From positions 310,001 through 374,000 of the forward strand of contig JAKSGN010000005.1 in the NCBI GenBank assembly GCA_024180945.1: a stretch of DNA of 64,000 bases, given 5' to 3'. Positions 44,866 through 56,322 of this stretch are shown here, piece after piece. Below the pieces are notes generated by a model. It was not told the origin of the DNA. It did not search any database and saw only the letters and a list, made by a program, of their open reading frames with translations. The position numbers and the translations under genes were made by a program. Numbering within the stretch: the stretch's first letter is position 1; every line of letters begins with the position of its first letter. This DNA is from Macrophomina tecta (taxonomy: Eukaryota > Ascomycota > Dothideomycetes > Botryosphaeriales > Botryosphaeriaceae).

Positions 44866-47061
44866 CTACCTTCCCACCTCATTTTGCATCCGTCGTTGCA
44901 TTGTCAGGTCCATGAGATCTCTAACAAACTGCTCTGTTGCGTTGAAGACTTCCATCAGATGCGTTTTAGATAGCTTGGCTTCCTCGCTGTTTGCCAAAGC
45001 CTGCGCAGAAGACACAATGTTCCTGATCTGGCGGCCATTTATCTGACCTTTTTTGCAGATGATCTGCAGATAGTCGTCGATCTGCTCGCGGTTGGATATG
45101 TTGTCCCTGATTTTGTCGAGAAACTGACTGAACAGCCTTATCTGTTCCTCTTTGGTGAGATCGCTGTATCGGATGGCAAAATGCATTCTCGACTGAACAG
45201 CCACGTCAAGGGAAGAGATTCTGTTGGTGGTCAGGATGATTATCCCGTCGTAATACTCGAGCACTCGGAGCAGGACAGACACCAGCGTGTTGCGCTTGAT
45301 GTCCTGATTCCCGATGCGCTCTTCGAGAAACACGTCTGCCTCATCAACAAGCAGGACGGCATTCCAACGACTGGCATCATCGAAAATGTCTTCGAGCATC
45401 TGCTCAGCCTCGGCGGGCTCGGTGCGGATCTCAGCAACCGAGACTGGAAGGAGAGGCTTGCCGGTGGCCAAAGCCACCGCTTCCGCCGTCAAGGTCTTCC
45501 CAACCCCTGGCGGTCCATGCAGGAGTATAGCCAGGCCCTTCCCTTTGCCCTCGATGGGATCAAGCTCGCGGCTGTCGTCGGCGCTCGTGCTGCGGCCAAG
45601 AGCGTCGTGCCGGGCCTGGTGGTGTTTCACCAACGCAAGGAGCATGTCCTTTCCTTTTTTGTCCAACTCGAGCTGCGTATGGAACCGGTCTGCGTTGTCC
45701 TTCCTCGCGCTTTCGCTGATCTCGTAGATGTTCTCGAGGCGGAACTGCGCCCACATCCTTTCGCCGGGCACGTATCCGAGGACTTTTGGGGGGCACAGCA
45801 GCAGCCGCTCAGGAGCCGCCGCGAAGTCCGCTTTCTGCTCCCGGAGGGACATTAGGTTTTGCTTCGGCTAGCTTCGGGTGGGCCCCGTGCGGCACGCTTG
45901 ACAGGAGCAATCGTCTGCGTCGAGCCGAGAGATTCGGAACCCGAGTGGAGGATTCTCGCTGATTTCGATGAACCTATTTCTCTTGGAGTTGACGAATGAG
46001 AAATTGTCGATGATGATGTCCTGGTCCTAAGAGTTTGGCCTCGTTAGCAATGGTCGTACAGCAGAAGGAGGGCATATGGTAGCTCACGCCGATTCCGCGT
46101 CGGATTAGCGGGATCGTATGCGGCAGATCTTTGTATTCAGGCTCCTGCACTTGGGCCATTACGCATGCTACAGCATGTTCTTGTCGGCAGTTTACTTACT
46201 TCCTTGGGGAAGCGCTGTACATTTGCAACCAGGATGAGGCCATTGTACCTTCGAAGTACGTAGTTGTCTTCCGTGGCACAGAGTTCGACATACTTCTTGC
46301 CTCTCGCAATGAGCTGCTCCTTCAAGCTGGATGCCCCTTGGGCCCCGTCTTTATCAACGTGGTACTCCAGTGGGAAGCATGGGAGTTGGGTGACGGGTCT
46401 CCTCCCGTCAAACTTGTCCGCCGTAAAGACGTAGGAATATCTTCTGAACTGAGAGCCATCCCAGTCATACGCCGCGCAATCCACATCAAAGTACCTGTAC
46501 CGATCGAAGGGTTCCTCGATCTCGGGCCAAGCGTGGGTTCGAGAAGGACGATACCCCGTCGAAGAAACGGTGTATATCGTTCTTGACCGGCCCGACAAGT
46601 GTTTTTTTGATCACTACGAGCTTCATCGAGACCTTCACTTCCTCCTTTCATCTCTTGTCACAACAATTGGCTCCGTGCCTAGCAAGGTCAAAGTGCTAGT
46701 TCTTGTCGGGCCTTTCAGGCCTTCCTTCAGCACAGTCTCGGATTTCCTTGAAGTCGGCAAGAGGAAAGTCTTGCAAGACTATATATGGAGAGACTTGGGT
46801 GGCATCAGAGCTCATTTTAGCGTATCGTTCTTTTCCGTCGAATCTATGCAACACATGTACACTTTTCAATACCCTATCAGGTAAATCAGAGCTCCTACAC
46901 CCACGAAAGTCAGCCATCCCTCTTACAACCATGCCGGCGACCGCATCCATTGTTATACCTACCTCGCCAACACGAATTCCCACTATTGGTTGTTCCAGCC
47001 TCAACCTCCATATCGCCAATCGAATGTAGGACATGAAACGCCAATCCAGGAGCACCAACAA
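44866..47061 (-). pseudogene. AAA+ ATPase with interrupted N-terminal half
   Basis: The 3' part, ATG 45852 to TAG 44868-44866, is a clean 328-aa AAA+ module: Walker A HGPPGVGKTLTAEAVA, Walker B AVLLVDEADVF, sensor GIIILTTNR, arginine-finger region AVQSRMHFAIRY. Upstream the same gene continues: VANVQRFPKE|GTAAGT (exon 46598-46199), PLIRRGIG|GTGAGC (about 46112-46088), and a Cys-containing segment (DCSCQAC) that runs into an in-frame TAG at 45870-45868, six codons before ATG 45852. Further upstream (47061-46696) a relic of the N-terminal region ends at TAG. The layout is that of the large fungal AAA proteins with a DUF7025-type N-domain, of unknown role. Possibly only the ATPase module is still expressed. 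Confidence 0.6.
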
Positions 47062-47337
47062 ATAGTACTGTCAGACGCTTACGTTAGCTCTGAATGTCTC
47101 CTGCCATCACGTTTGCTCTATTCAGTAGGCGGCCTTCGCCTGGGGATACTAACCACCACCCGCTAAACTCTATTTTCACAACGTCTGCCGCGAAGCACAT
47201 GGTAAGCACTAGCTTTAGCCTCACGGAAACCTACTTTAAACGTGAGCTTTTGGACTTTGCGCGATCAACTACTAGATTCCCCAAGCAAGCCAGCATTCCG
47301 GAGGTCCTCAAACCGCCTCCTCCGAGATGTCCAGCAA

Positions 47338-47655
47338 CCCCCTCGACCCAAACAACGCGGGCCCGCCCCACGGGCGTGCTTGTGCTCGACCAATCGCGCA
47401 CGGGCACCTCCTCCATGCGCGTCTTCCACTTCTTCTCGCTCTTCGAAGAGCCGCTGCAAACTGCCGAGTGGCAGCGAGCTTTCCGCGCCACGTCCGTGGC
47501 CGCCTCGGACCCAGCGCGGCCGCCGCCCTTCGCCCGGGCCGTCTGCACAGCGCTGACGGGCACGCCGTGCCACATCTTCGTCGAGGAGCTGCTGGCGGCG
47601 CGCGACTCCGCCGACGCGTGGCACGACTCGTGCAGCACTGCCATCGTCTTACGTC
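47338..47655 (+). pseudogene. Sulfotransferase-like (P-loop, Sulfotransfer_4 type) fragment
   Basis: A plus-strand frame reads VLVLDQSRTGTSSMRVF, like the 5'-phosphosulfate loop of fungal sulfotransferase-like proteins (usual form GLSRTGTSSM), followed by EWQRAFRAT and TPCHIFVEELLAARDS, which line up with the WxxAFxA and FAEELIAA blocks of that family. The first 15 residues and the whole C-terminal half are missing or degraded, and the frame ends in unrelated sequence. A truncated relic; activity not expected. Confidence 0.45.
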
Positions 47656-47739
47656 GACCTCTTGTCGCTTTCGGCGAACGGTCCTCCCGGCGCTCAAGGT
47701 GGCCTGCCTTGTCTAAGTGTAGTCACAGGCATTAGGATC

Positions 47740-50732
47740 CAGCCTTGTCTTCCTAAGGATATGAGCGAAGCGGTTCAAGCTTGAGAATCTGTCGTTATCT
47801 TCTTGCTCTAAACAGGTTGTTTTCGCATCACTCAGCTCTACCTGGTTACACTGTAAAATGGAAGACGTCAAATGGCCCGAATTCGCTCCTGCCCTTAGCG
47901 ACAAACCCCTGCTCGGAATATTTCTTACTATCGAAGCTTTTGAGGTTTGAGAGAAACGACTAAGTTCTGCTTGGCTCTCCGAGAGCCGTTCAACAAATTC
48001 CTTTATATGCGCTTGATTTTGGCATAACTGAGGAAATAACGGGTTCGAGGTAAAGTAGAAGACCGAGGCGTAAGAAGAATGGGGTGGGGGAAGACCGGCG
48101 AAGTTGCTGCAGGCGCGATATTTTGAGCCCTGCCGGTCTCTCCCATGGGCTGTGCAGCCCTGTACGGTGCGGTATCATGCTGCCGCTGCTTTGAGACGGT
48201 GAGAAAGCAAAAATAGTGGGAATGGGTGTGCGGCGATTTCCACTCGGTAAGATGGAGGATCTCTGCCGGGCTGACAAGCACACACTTCGGCGCTTCACGT
48301 CAGGAGGAGAAGTATGCAGGAGCATCTGTTACGCAGTGAGAATTGAATGCGGGTCTCAGTACGATCCGAAAGGGCATGTCGTGATGTCTTGACGGACGCA
48401 AGGACGTGAACGCGGGCTGGCGCCGGGCTTCTCGTATCAATTTTTTGCGCAAAAAGACAGCACATTCCCCCTTTTTGAAATACTCGCAACGGAGGAATAT
48501 TTTCAAAAACGCGGCCGCTGTCCCGCCCCTGACCTATTGAGTGACTTTCCAGGGACGATTTTGCGAGTTTAGTGTTCGGCGTGGTTCGGGAGGATGCATT
48601 CCTTCGCTGACAACCCCTCTTCCATTGCTCACCCATAGAGAGGTAGACGTTGGGGGCATAAGCAAATTGATTGGTGTACATACATACTTTAGGGTCTGGA
48701 TGGGCAAGGGATGCTGTTCTCTGGGCCGTGGCCAGTCAAGGTGCTGTAGCCATGCTGTCTCGGCCTACTGGGGTGAGGAGTGTAGGGGAAGGAGTTTGAT
48801 TATGTCAATGGCAGAAGAGAGACTTGGAGAATGCAGGTGGTTTAGTCGACAACAAGGGGATATACGGCAGTGCCTTTGAGGCACAGTTATGAGTATTCGC
48901 TGGAGCGGAGGATAGTTCCGCTACGTAGGATGGCGGAGGCAGGGGCTCGTGTTTCTGTCCGGTGGGGCGGGGTCAGAGGGTCCGTGGCAACCAGTAAGTA
49001 TCCACCAGGGCTGCCACAGTCCTCCCGGTAGCAGTGATTTCTCGAGGCAGGTAGACAAAGACAAATGGGTAGGATAGTGCATTGAGGGGAGATTGAGTCA
49101 TGGCTTGTCCCCTAGCGCTTTGTGGTATGTGTGGCCTCCGTTCAACGTCGTGCCTCGAGACAGACCATTTCTCTCGTGAGCATCGTTGATGCGCCATATA
49201 TACTCGTGATGAAGCGCTACGGAAAGAATAATGAGATCTCTTCTGTGCGACCGCAGAACTGCTGTTCGACTCCTTTGGGCTTTGCTCTGCAGCGAATAGC
49301 TCCCTCACGAATACAATCAGTCAGTCAGCAGCAGGAGCACCCCCAGCACACCGCTTAAACGTCAGAGAACTGTGGACCTCGCAGCGGAGCCCACGGCTAC
49401 TACCTGAAGCATGTATACGCCACACATTAAGACCGTATTTGAAGCTCAAGCCAACAACTCTGATGACTTACTCATAGACATGATCAGCAGTATCGATGGC
49501 TGGTGCTTTGTTTCCACAGCGGTGAAAGAAGTTAGTTGCGCAGAGTCCAACCAGGCTTAACACGCTGTTTCCGAAACGTGTCTCTGCAAGGAGCTAGTAA
49601 AAGTTCCTGCGCATGCATCACCCGCCGTAACTTGTACGCTATTTTTGCAGCTAAGCTCCCGAACATGACGCCAATGCCTTGTACTTCAGCCCTATGAGTA
49701 TATAGCAACCGGTTGTGTCGTCGCACGACTGTGGGGCCGATCGCAGAAACCAGCGAGTAAGTGCGCTGTCGACGCCTCCAAGAGGATCCGAGCGCATGTC
49801 GCGCAGGCCTCTTTCCTCGCGCTATGACTCCCTAGGGGTGGGTTCGGCCGTGCATTTTGCCAGTTATGGCGGATCTCGGAAAACATGCTCGGGACGGCTT
49901 GCTCTACGAAAAGGAGTGAGGAAAGAACGCGGGAACTGCTCGCGCTGGATATAGAAAACGACTTAAGTCTAAATTTTAGCTTATAGATGTTTAATATGAC
50001 CTCTGCTGTACTCTTCTTTGCTTTTGGCTGCCTTTTATCTCTTGGGTGTGGTTTTCTTTGGCGTCTGACGGTTGAGCTTTGACTTTTTCTGCGCTCCTGA
50101 TTCCGCACAGAGCGGGAAGTGTATAAGGGAAAAGCGCCGGTGGCCGCGCGGCTGACACCCAATGTGTACAAGCGCACCTCGATGCCTCCGCTCCGCTCTG
50201 CCTGTGTTCTATTTCGAGAAGGCTTTCGAATTAACTTGATCCATGCGGGACATCATGACACGATTGGCTCCGGAGGTGCTGTGATCAATGTGCGGGGGAA
50301 TACCGGTAGGGCAGGCAGCCCTGCCATGCCCCTTTGCCGCACCAAAGTAGGCTGTGTTTTGTGGCCCGCGCCTCCCCATTCGCCGGGTCCCGCACTGAGG
50401 CTCCGCGCGCTGGATGGCGCTGACCCTAGTGTCGTGCCATCTGCCTGCTAAACGGCTCCGCAAGTCCACCCGCTCCACGGTGTTCAGGCCGCTGCCCATA
50501 CAGAGCCACCTCGTGTCCGGGTTATGGCAATTGCTACGTGGTGCACCTCACCTCTGCGAGAAAGGCTCAGGGGCTCCGTCTTCCCCGACGCCCAGCCCTA
50601 CGAGAGCTCTACATAAACGGCAAGCCACACACATAGTCCTCCCATCATCAGCACAATCAGCACCTCCAATCCAATCACACTAGCAACTCTTCCAACCCTC
50701 CAAACCAAGAACCCACCCAAAACACCGCCAAG
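47740..50732. other. Long intergenic region with no supported gene
   Basis: About 3 kb. Open frames are short, overlap on opposite strands and resemble no family I know. The last 130 bases are the promoter and leader of the next gene. Confidence 0.45.
50610..50617 (+). promoter_or_regulatory. TATA-like box of the AA1-like secreted protein
   Basis: tacataaa 116 bases before the ATG, followed by a C/A-rich leader (aacccacccaaaacaccgcc). Position-based inference. Confidence 0.4.
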
Positions 50733-51201
50733 ATGCAGTTCTTCGCCCTCATCGCCTCCGCCGCCACTTTGGCCGCCGCTGCCGACACCTTCTCCGTCAA
50801 GGACTTCGGCGCCCGCAAGACCGACGCCCTCCAGAGCGTTTCCTTCACCGTCCAGCCCGACGCTGTCGAATGCTCCGCTGCCGACCCGGCCTCCCTGGTC
50901 TACCCCCGCATGAACCAGTGCGGCAACTCGCTCTACTACTTCCAGATCCAGAATGTCGAGTCCACTGCTCAGCTCACCGTCACCAAGAAGGTCGGCATGA
51001 AGTGAGTAACCATTTGCGCGTCCCAGTCAGATGAACGCCCCCTTCTTTTTTTTTTACTGACAGCGCCTTCTCAACAGCTCCGTCGTCAACGCCACCATCG
51101 CGGTCCCCGTCTACTGCCACGCCGGCGGCAACGGCGCCACGCAGTGCGCCCAGACCGGCGACGCCTCCGCCACCTTCTCCGAGCGCTACGGCACCTACTA
51201 A
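50733..51201 (+). CDS. Small secreted AA1-like (Alt a 1 fold) protein
   Basis: 130 aa: 50733-51001 and 51078-51201, joined in phase (AA|C) over a 76-bp intron. Signal peptide MQFFALIASAATLAAAA, then FSVKDFGARKTDALQSVSF, close to the opening of Alt a 1-like (AA1-like) beta-barrel proteins, then VECSA, MNQCGNSLYYFQI and, in exon 2, VPVYCHAGGNGATQCAQ, giving four cysteines. Strong C-ending codon use suggests high expression. AA1-like proteins are secreted by plant-associated Dothideomycetes and Sordariomycetes; role here unknown. Confidence 0.8.
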
Positions 51202-54200
51202 GCGGCTCTCCCCCTCGCGCTCACGCCTCTCCACGATGAACACACGGTCTCCGTTTAAACACACACATGCCCATGGAATGGTCAATCGCATAAGGCGCCC
51301 ACGAGCGCGGAAATACTGCGCATAATCGGGAATCGGTACTGAAACGAACGGATTGCATTGAAATGGATGGATGGAGTTGCATCATAGACTCTTTGGCTTC
51401 TAATACTTCTTGTTGTACATATTTTTTTAAGGTTGTGGCTTTTTGCAAGTCGCTTCCGGATCGTAGAAACTCGTTGCTTTTTCGCAAACAATCGCGCTCG
51501 CCTTGCTCGTGCACGTGAGAAACGGTCTGCTTACTTGATTTTTCCCTAACCCTTCGCCCGCCGCAATCGAGGCAAGACACCTATATTACGCCAAGTTAGG
51601 CAGCGAGCTCGGTTGGAGCAGCCAAGAGCAGGCCAAGCGTCTGCAGCACCCACACAGATGTGGATCCGCAACAAACCGAAATGCTGTCAAGTTCGGCCGG
51701 GATTTCCAACTGTGTTTGGGTTTTTTGACACCATATGAGTGCACCTGTGCGCATATGTGAGCATTGAAATGTCGCATTGCGAAGCTCCTCTACCTCCTAT
51801 TCCCAGGCTGCAGCCCGTAGAGCGAGTAAAAGACCAAAGAAATACGCATTGTCCCGGGTTTACCAAATCCCCCCTATCGCACTAAACGCATACACAGCAG
51901 CACATCTTTACAGATATATACTTTATAAGGGCATACTCATCTAGTTCTTACGCATGCTGGATATGCTAAAGCAAGCTGGAAGCGTCGGTGAAGGACCTTG
52001 AGGAGATAAAAACAGTCGTCCGGGCGTAGATGTTACGAAGCTTTAGAAACATTTGGCATCGGTCTTTAACTGTCCGGACGGCACTGTCTCCCTACGGAGG
52101 GTGGCAAAGAAGGAAGATCGTTGGCCAAACAAGGAATGGCAACTATAGCAACCGTCCGGGTCAACCTTACGAACCATCTTACAGCGACAGAGCCCGTCAA
52201 TACCCCGCATGCCGTCCGAACCCTCGGATCACCTAGTTCCGGACGAATATTTGAGCCGCGAACATAGCCCCCCCCAATTTTCGTTTCCATGATGGTCCGG
52301 ACACCCTCTGTAAGTTTTAGTGGAGGGGACGTGCGGGTGTGGATTCCTAAAGGAGACCTGAACGGGAAACTGAGTCCGCTGCGCAAGCGCCAACCGCACC
52401 CTTCATTTCTTCGTTATTTTTCGTTCTTTTTTTTTTTGATTTTTTTTTTTTTTTTTTTGAAAAGCCAACTTCCCAGGATGGAACTCAGTGCACCATCATA
52501 TCGACGCGTGTTAAGCGTGCTAACATGACTCCGTGAACGGGACAAGCAATTGTGAGTCGCAGGCTATCTTTTCACCGTCATCGTGTTCTTCAGGAGAGTA
52601 AGGATCAGTTCGTCGTACAGCCCATGTGGACGCGAGTGTTAGAAGGCTTCTTGGTTACCTCACATGTAAAAGCGAGACAAATGTTTCATATAACTATGGA
52701 CGAATTTTTCCCTCTTTTCTCCTGGTGTCTCTCTATGGTGTAAGATCATTCAAGTCAATTATTATGGCCTTGATGGTTGATCGTCAGTCCCAGCCGCATG
52801 ATGCATGGCCCAGCCCATGCTGAGGACTCCCCGATTTTTTGGGCAGGCGGGTGCCCTCCGGCTGTAAAGCTTATCCAAGCATGAATTTTTGGCGGGCTGG
52901 TTGGTGAGCCAATGGACCACGCTGTCATACGGCTCAGCCGGCCAATCGAAGATGCGCCTATGGGAAAGCACCCACACCAGCCGACGCCAACGATCATCGC
53001 GCTCGGCCAGAGCTCTTTTCGGTTGCGGTCGACCATGCGGGCCATGTGGATGGTGAGGGCGTCGCGGACTGGCGGCCAGGCATCCTCGTAGGTGTCCGTC
53101 CCTGTAGGACGAGGCGGAGCCTGTTGCGGCGCGGTTGGCGGACCCCGAGCTGGCAACGGCTGTGACTCGGGAAGCCATGGCTTGGGGATGTGGAGCGAAG
53201 CCGTGATTCTAGGTCAAGTGACGACGTGGGGTTGCTGTGCGTTAATGAGCAAGCGCCAGCCGTGTTCAGAAGGCTAATGACGTCTCGGCTGACCAGCCCA
53301 CTCCCACAGCACGGGCTCTTAACTCACACTTGCTATTGCCTTTTCACATCACCGTCCTTGAGAAGATCCACCGCTGCGCCCTCCACCAAGACGGTATGAT
53401 ACCCCCGGCCCCACAACCAATAGAATACTCAGCCCCAAAGCAACCTCTCTGGACTTGCCCAACATCATAATCCTAAAGTCTCCCAACTTCGGCGGACAGC
53501 CCGTCATCCACCGCTCAAATCAGTGGCGTCTGTAGCTTGACGCTGGCCGTCAGTCGAACGTACTGCTGTCAGATTCACAGACAGACTCATCGTCAAATGG
53601 GAACGCCGGCGTCACTGAGCGCTGTTGCGACACGGCTGGAAGGTGAGGATGATGATAAGTCATACACCCCGTTAGCCTCCAAGGGCCATAGGGAAAAGAC
53701 GCTCTATCCATTCGTTTGGTGGACATGATCTTGCTCTATGGAGAACTCAAACTGGTCTAGCTCTGCCGGAGTATGTAAGGACCGAGCTCCTAGGGGCTTT
53801 GTCATATCGCGAAGCAACGCTTAAAACAACGCGTTATCGCTGCATTTGCTTACTCCACGCTCAATATTATCGCTTGAGATCACCGGGCTTGTTCGAATAC
53901 GGGGAGGCGGTCTGCCTGTAAGAGCTGGTGTCAATAGTGGATGCAATCTCAGGACCGCTTGCACTTGCACTCGGCGAACCTTGTCGCCTCCGAATGGATC
54001 TTTCAACAGGCCAGCTATTCTGTAGCGTAGAAGGGTTCCGGTGCAACTCTACCGCTGTTGAGGAGGCTTCTTCTGGATTCGCAAGCCACGTCTTTTGTGG
54101 AAGGTTCGCTGTTGTGTCGGAAAGGCAAGGGTTGAAGTTGGTTGAGGATGTCTTGTCCCAAGAATTGCAGCGGGCTCTGCTGCTTCAACCCCTGCTCTTA

Positions 54201-54849
54201 TCCACTGTCGTCCATGGCGGTTTAGCCTAGGAACGGTGAGCGAGGTGTAATGGTCGTCTGGAGGACGCAAAGTGCTCCGATGGCTCGGAGGACAGCAGGT
54301 TCTGTCGGCGTGAGCACAGGGCAGTCAAGAGTGAGGCGGAAAAAGGCGACGGACACTGCATACTTATATGCAGCCTTGCTGGACTTTTGTGATGAATATA
54401 ATCGTATATGATGAGTTCCTCGCCCTTGGAGATTTGTGCGAACGCGATTCTTCCGTCTTGTAGACTGGCATAAAGCATTTCGCAACGAACCACAATTACT
54501 CGCTCTCTACCGAAGTCGCGCCTCCCCAGCATGGATATGCATTCATCACTCCCGTACTTGCTGCTCTGAGTCGCACACGGGGCTATGCATCCGCCATCAA
54601 GCCACGGCTGAAAAACGCGTGCAAAGGGCTTAAACAGGTGTCCAGACATGAAGAGTGTCGCATAGCCATATTATGGCCTTAACTCCAAGTGCTTAGCTAG
54701 CAAGCAATTCTCAGGCGGATGTGAAAAACCAGCAAGGGGCCTTGTTTCATCTTGCACAAAACCATACCTCAACAATCCGTTACATCCTACTTCTCCCCAT
54801 TCACGTCTAACCACATACGTCACCCGAAGGAGCGTCCAGAACTACCAAA
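51202..54849. other. Long intergenic region with no secure gene
   Basis: About 3.6 kb with short frames only. It includes a T-rich stretch at 52427-52459. One minus-strand stretch at 52755-53178 is listed separately as a possible gene piece. Confidence 0.45.
52755..53178 (-). other. Possible gene fragment, unrecognised
   Basis: Two overlapping minus-strand frames each contain protein-like stretches (TYEDAWPPVRDALTIHMARM in one, IFDWPAEPYDSVVHWLTNQP in the other). A frameshift between them, or an intron, would join them. No family recognised; could be chance. Confidence 0.2.
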
Positions 54850-56322
54850 CTCACCGCCCCCCACACCCCCACCCCCGGGGCGGGGGGCGCCCCAAAAGCA
54901 CTATTGTATGCGAAGAAAAACAAAGTGATATATCATCAGCTCGTGAATAACGCATATAAAAAGCAAAAAAAAAAAGATGAGAAAAGCAATTGTAGAAAAA
55001 GCATCCAAGGCCCTTTTTCTCTTTCCAACGTTCTCTTGCGAAGAATAGTCCACCCAAGAAAGAAGATAAGAGAGGGGGAAAAGTTTATAAAGAGAGAGAG
55101 AGAGAGAGAGAGAGAGATAAAACGAAACCTAGAATAACACTATAAACAGCACAATCCTACATATCTTTAAAATCGATTGTTCCTCTCTGTACGATAAATA
55201 TCAGTAACAATGTACGAGCGAACGAATGAGTGGCTCTCTCCAAATAGGGGCAAAAAAAAAAAAAAAAAAAACCATGAAACCCCATCGGACTTTAATCTGT
55301 CCACAGTCTCCATCTCCTTCCTCAACAAGCGAGCGTCACCATTTATCTTCATGCATTCCTTTCATATCCGCTGTCTGCGTAAGTGCATGATGCAACGAAA
55401 AGCAGAGAGATAAGGCCCGTGAAATGGATAGAAAAGTTGAGACGAGGGAAAAAAAGTCTGCAGCAAGTGCAAGGAAAGATCAATATGCCAACCAGGATGT
55501 ACTACTATCTCTCTCTCTCTCTGTGTGTCTCTCTCGCTCTCCCTCGCTCCCTGATCGTCAACCAAAGAGTTCTAGCACCAAAACGGGTTCCCACCCCGCC
55601 CTCCATTGACCCGTTCGCCGCTGCTGCGAACCTCAACTCACATACTTATCGCCCGCCAGTCAGTCCGCCAGCCATTCCATTCCGTCAGACAGTCTGTCGA
55701 TAGTGAAGACGCCCTTCAGACTGTGAGAGAGAGAGAGAGAGGGGGAGAGAGAGAGAAATAGGAAGAGAGTATTTCGCTTGCTACTATCGTGGTAGCGAAG
55801 TGTCCAGCTATGACAACCGACCAATGAGATAAAAAGCAAAACGCTAGTTTATCAAATGATGATTGACGATTTTGCATCAAGAAAAAAGAAGGACAGATAT
55901 ATTAAGACGCCATGTTTTCCCCCGCCAATTGCTTTTGATTTCTCTTTTTTTAATCGTCGGAAAAGAAGAGAGCATTTCCCCGCCCTGTTGGAACATGGAT
56001 GATAATGCCGCAAAATGACCCAGCCCAAAAAAAAAAAAAAAAAAGTGAGTGATGGTGTTGTTTATCTTCCGTGTTTATATGTGGTGCGATGGTGTTGTTG
56101 GTTGTACAAAAAAAAAAAAAAAAGACGGCTTTGTTTTCCTTTTCCCCCCAACAGCAGACCAAAACCTCTTTCCTCTTAACTTTTCGTCAAAAGCATCAAT
56201 CCCCCTTGGGGTCAAATCCAAAGAGAGGGAGGGGATAATTATCCGGCCATTAGCCATGAGTGTCCCATCGTAGTAAGATTATAAAAAGTGTCGTCGGCGG
56301 CAATAAAAAGTGTACAACAGGA
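54850..56322. repeat. Block rich in simple repeats, 3' flank of the CCCH gene
   Basis: Contains a GA repeat (about 55089-55118), runs of A at 55252-55270, 56028-56044 and 56108-56122, a CT/GT repeat at about 55508-55555 and a second GA repeat at about 55722-55760. No gene is supported. It lies downstream of a minus-strand gene and may include an unusually long 3' UTR. Confidence 0.7.

Noticed and set aside
47985..48060. Possible tRNA suggested by a GGTTCGAG-like stretch
   Set aside because: No matching acceptor stem, D arm or anticodon arm could be folded around it.
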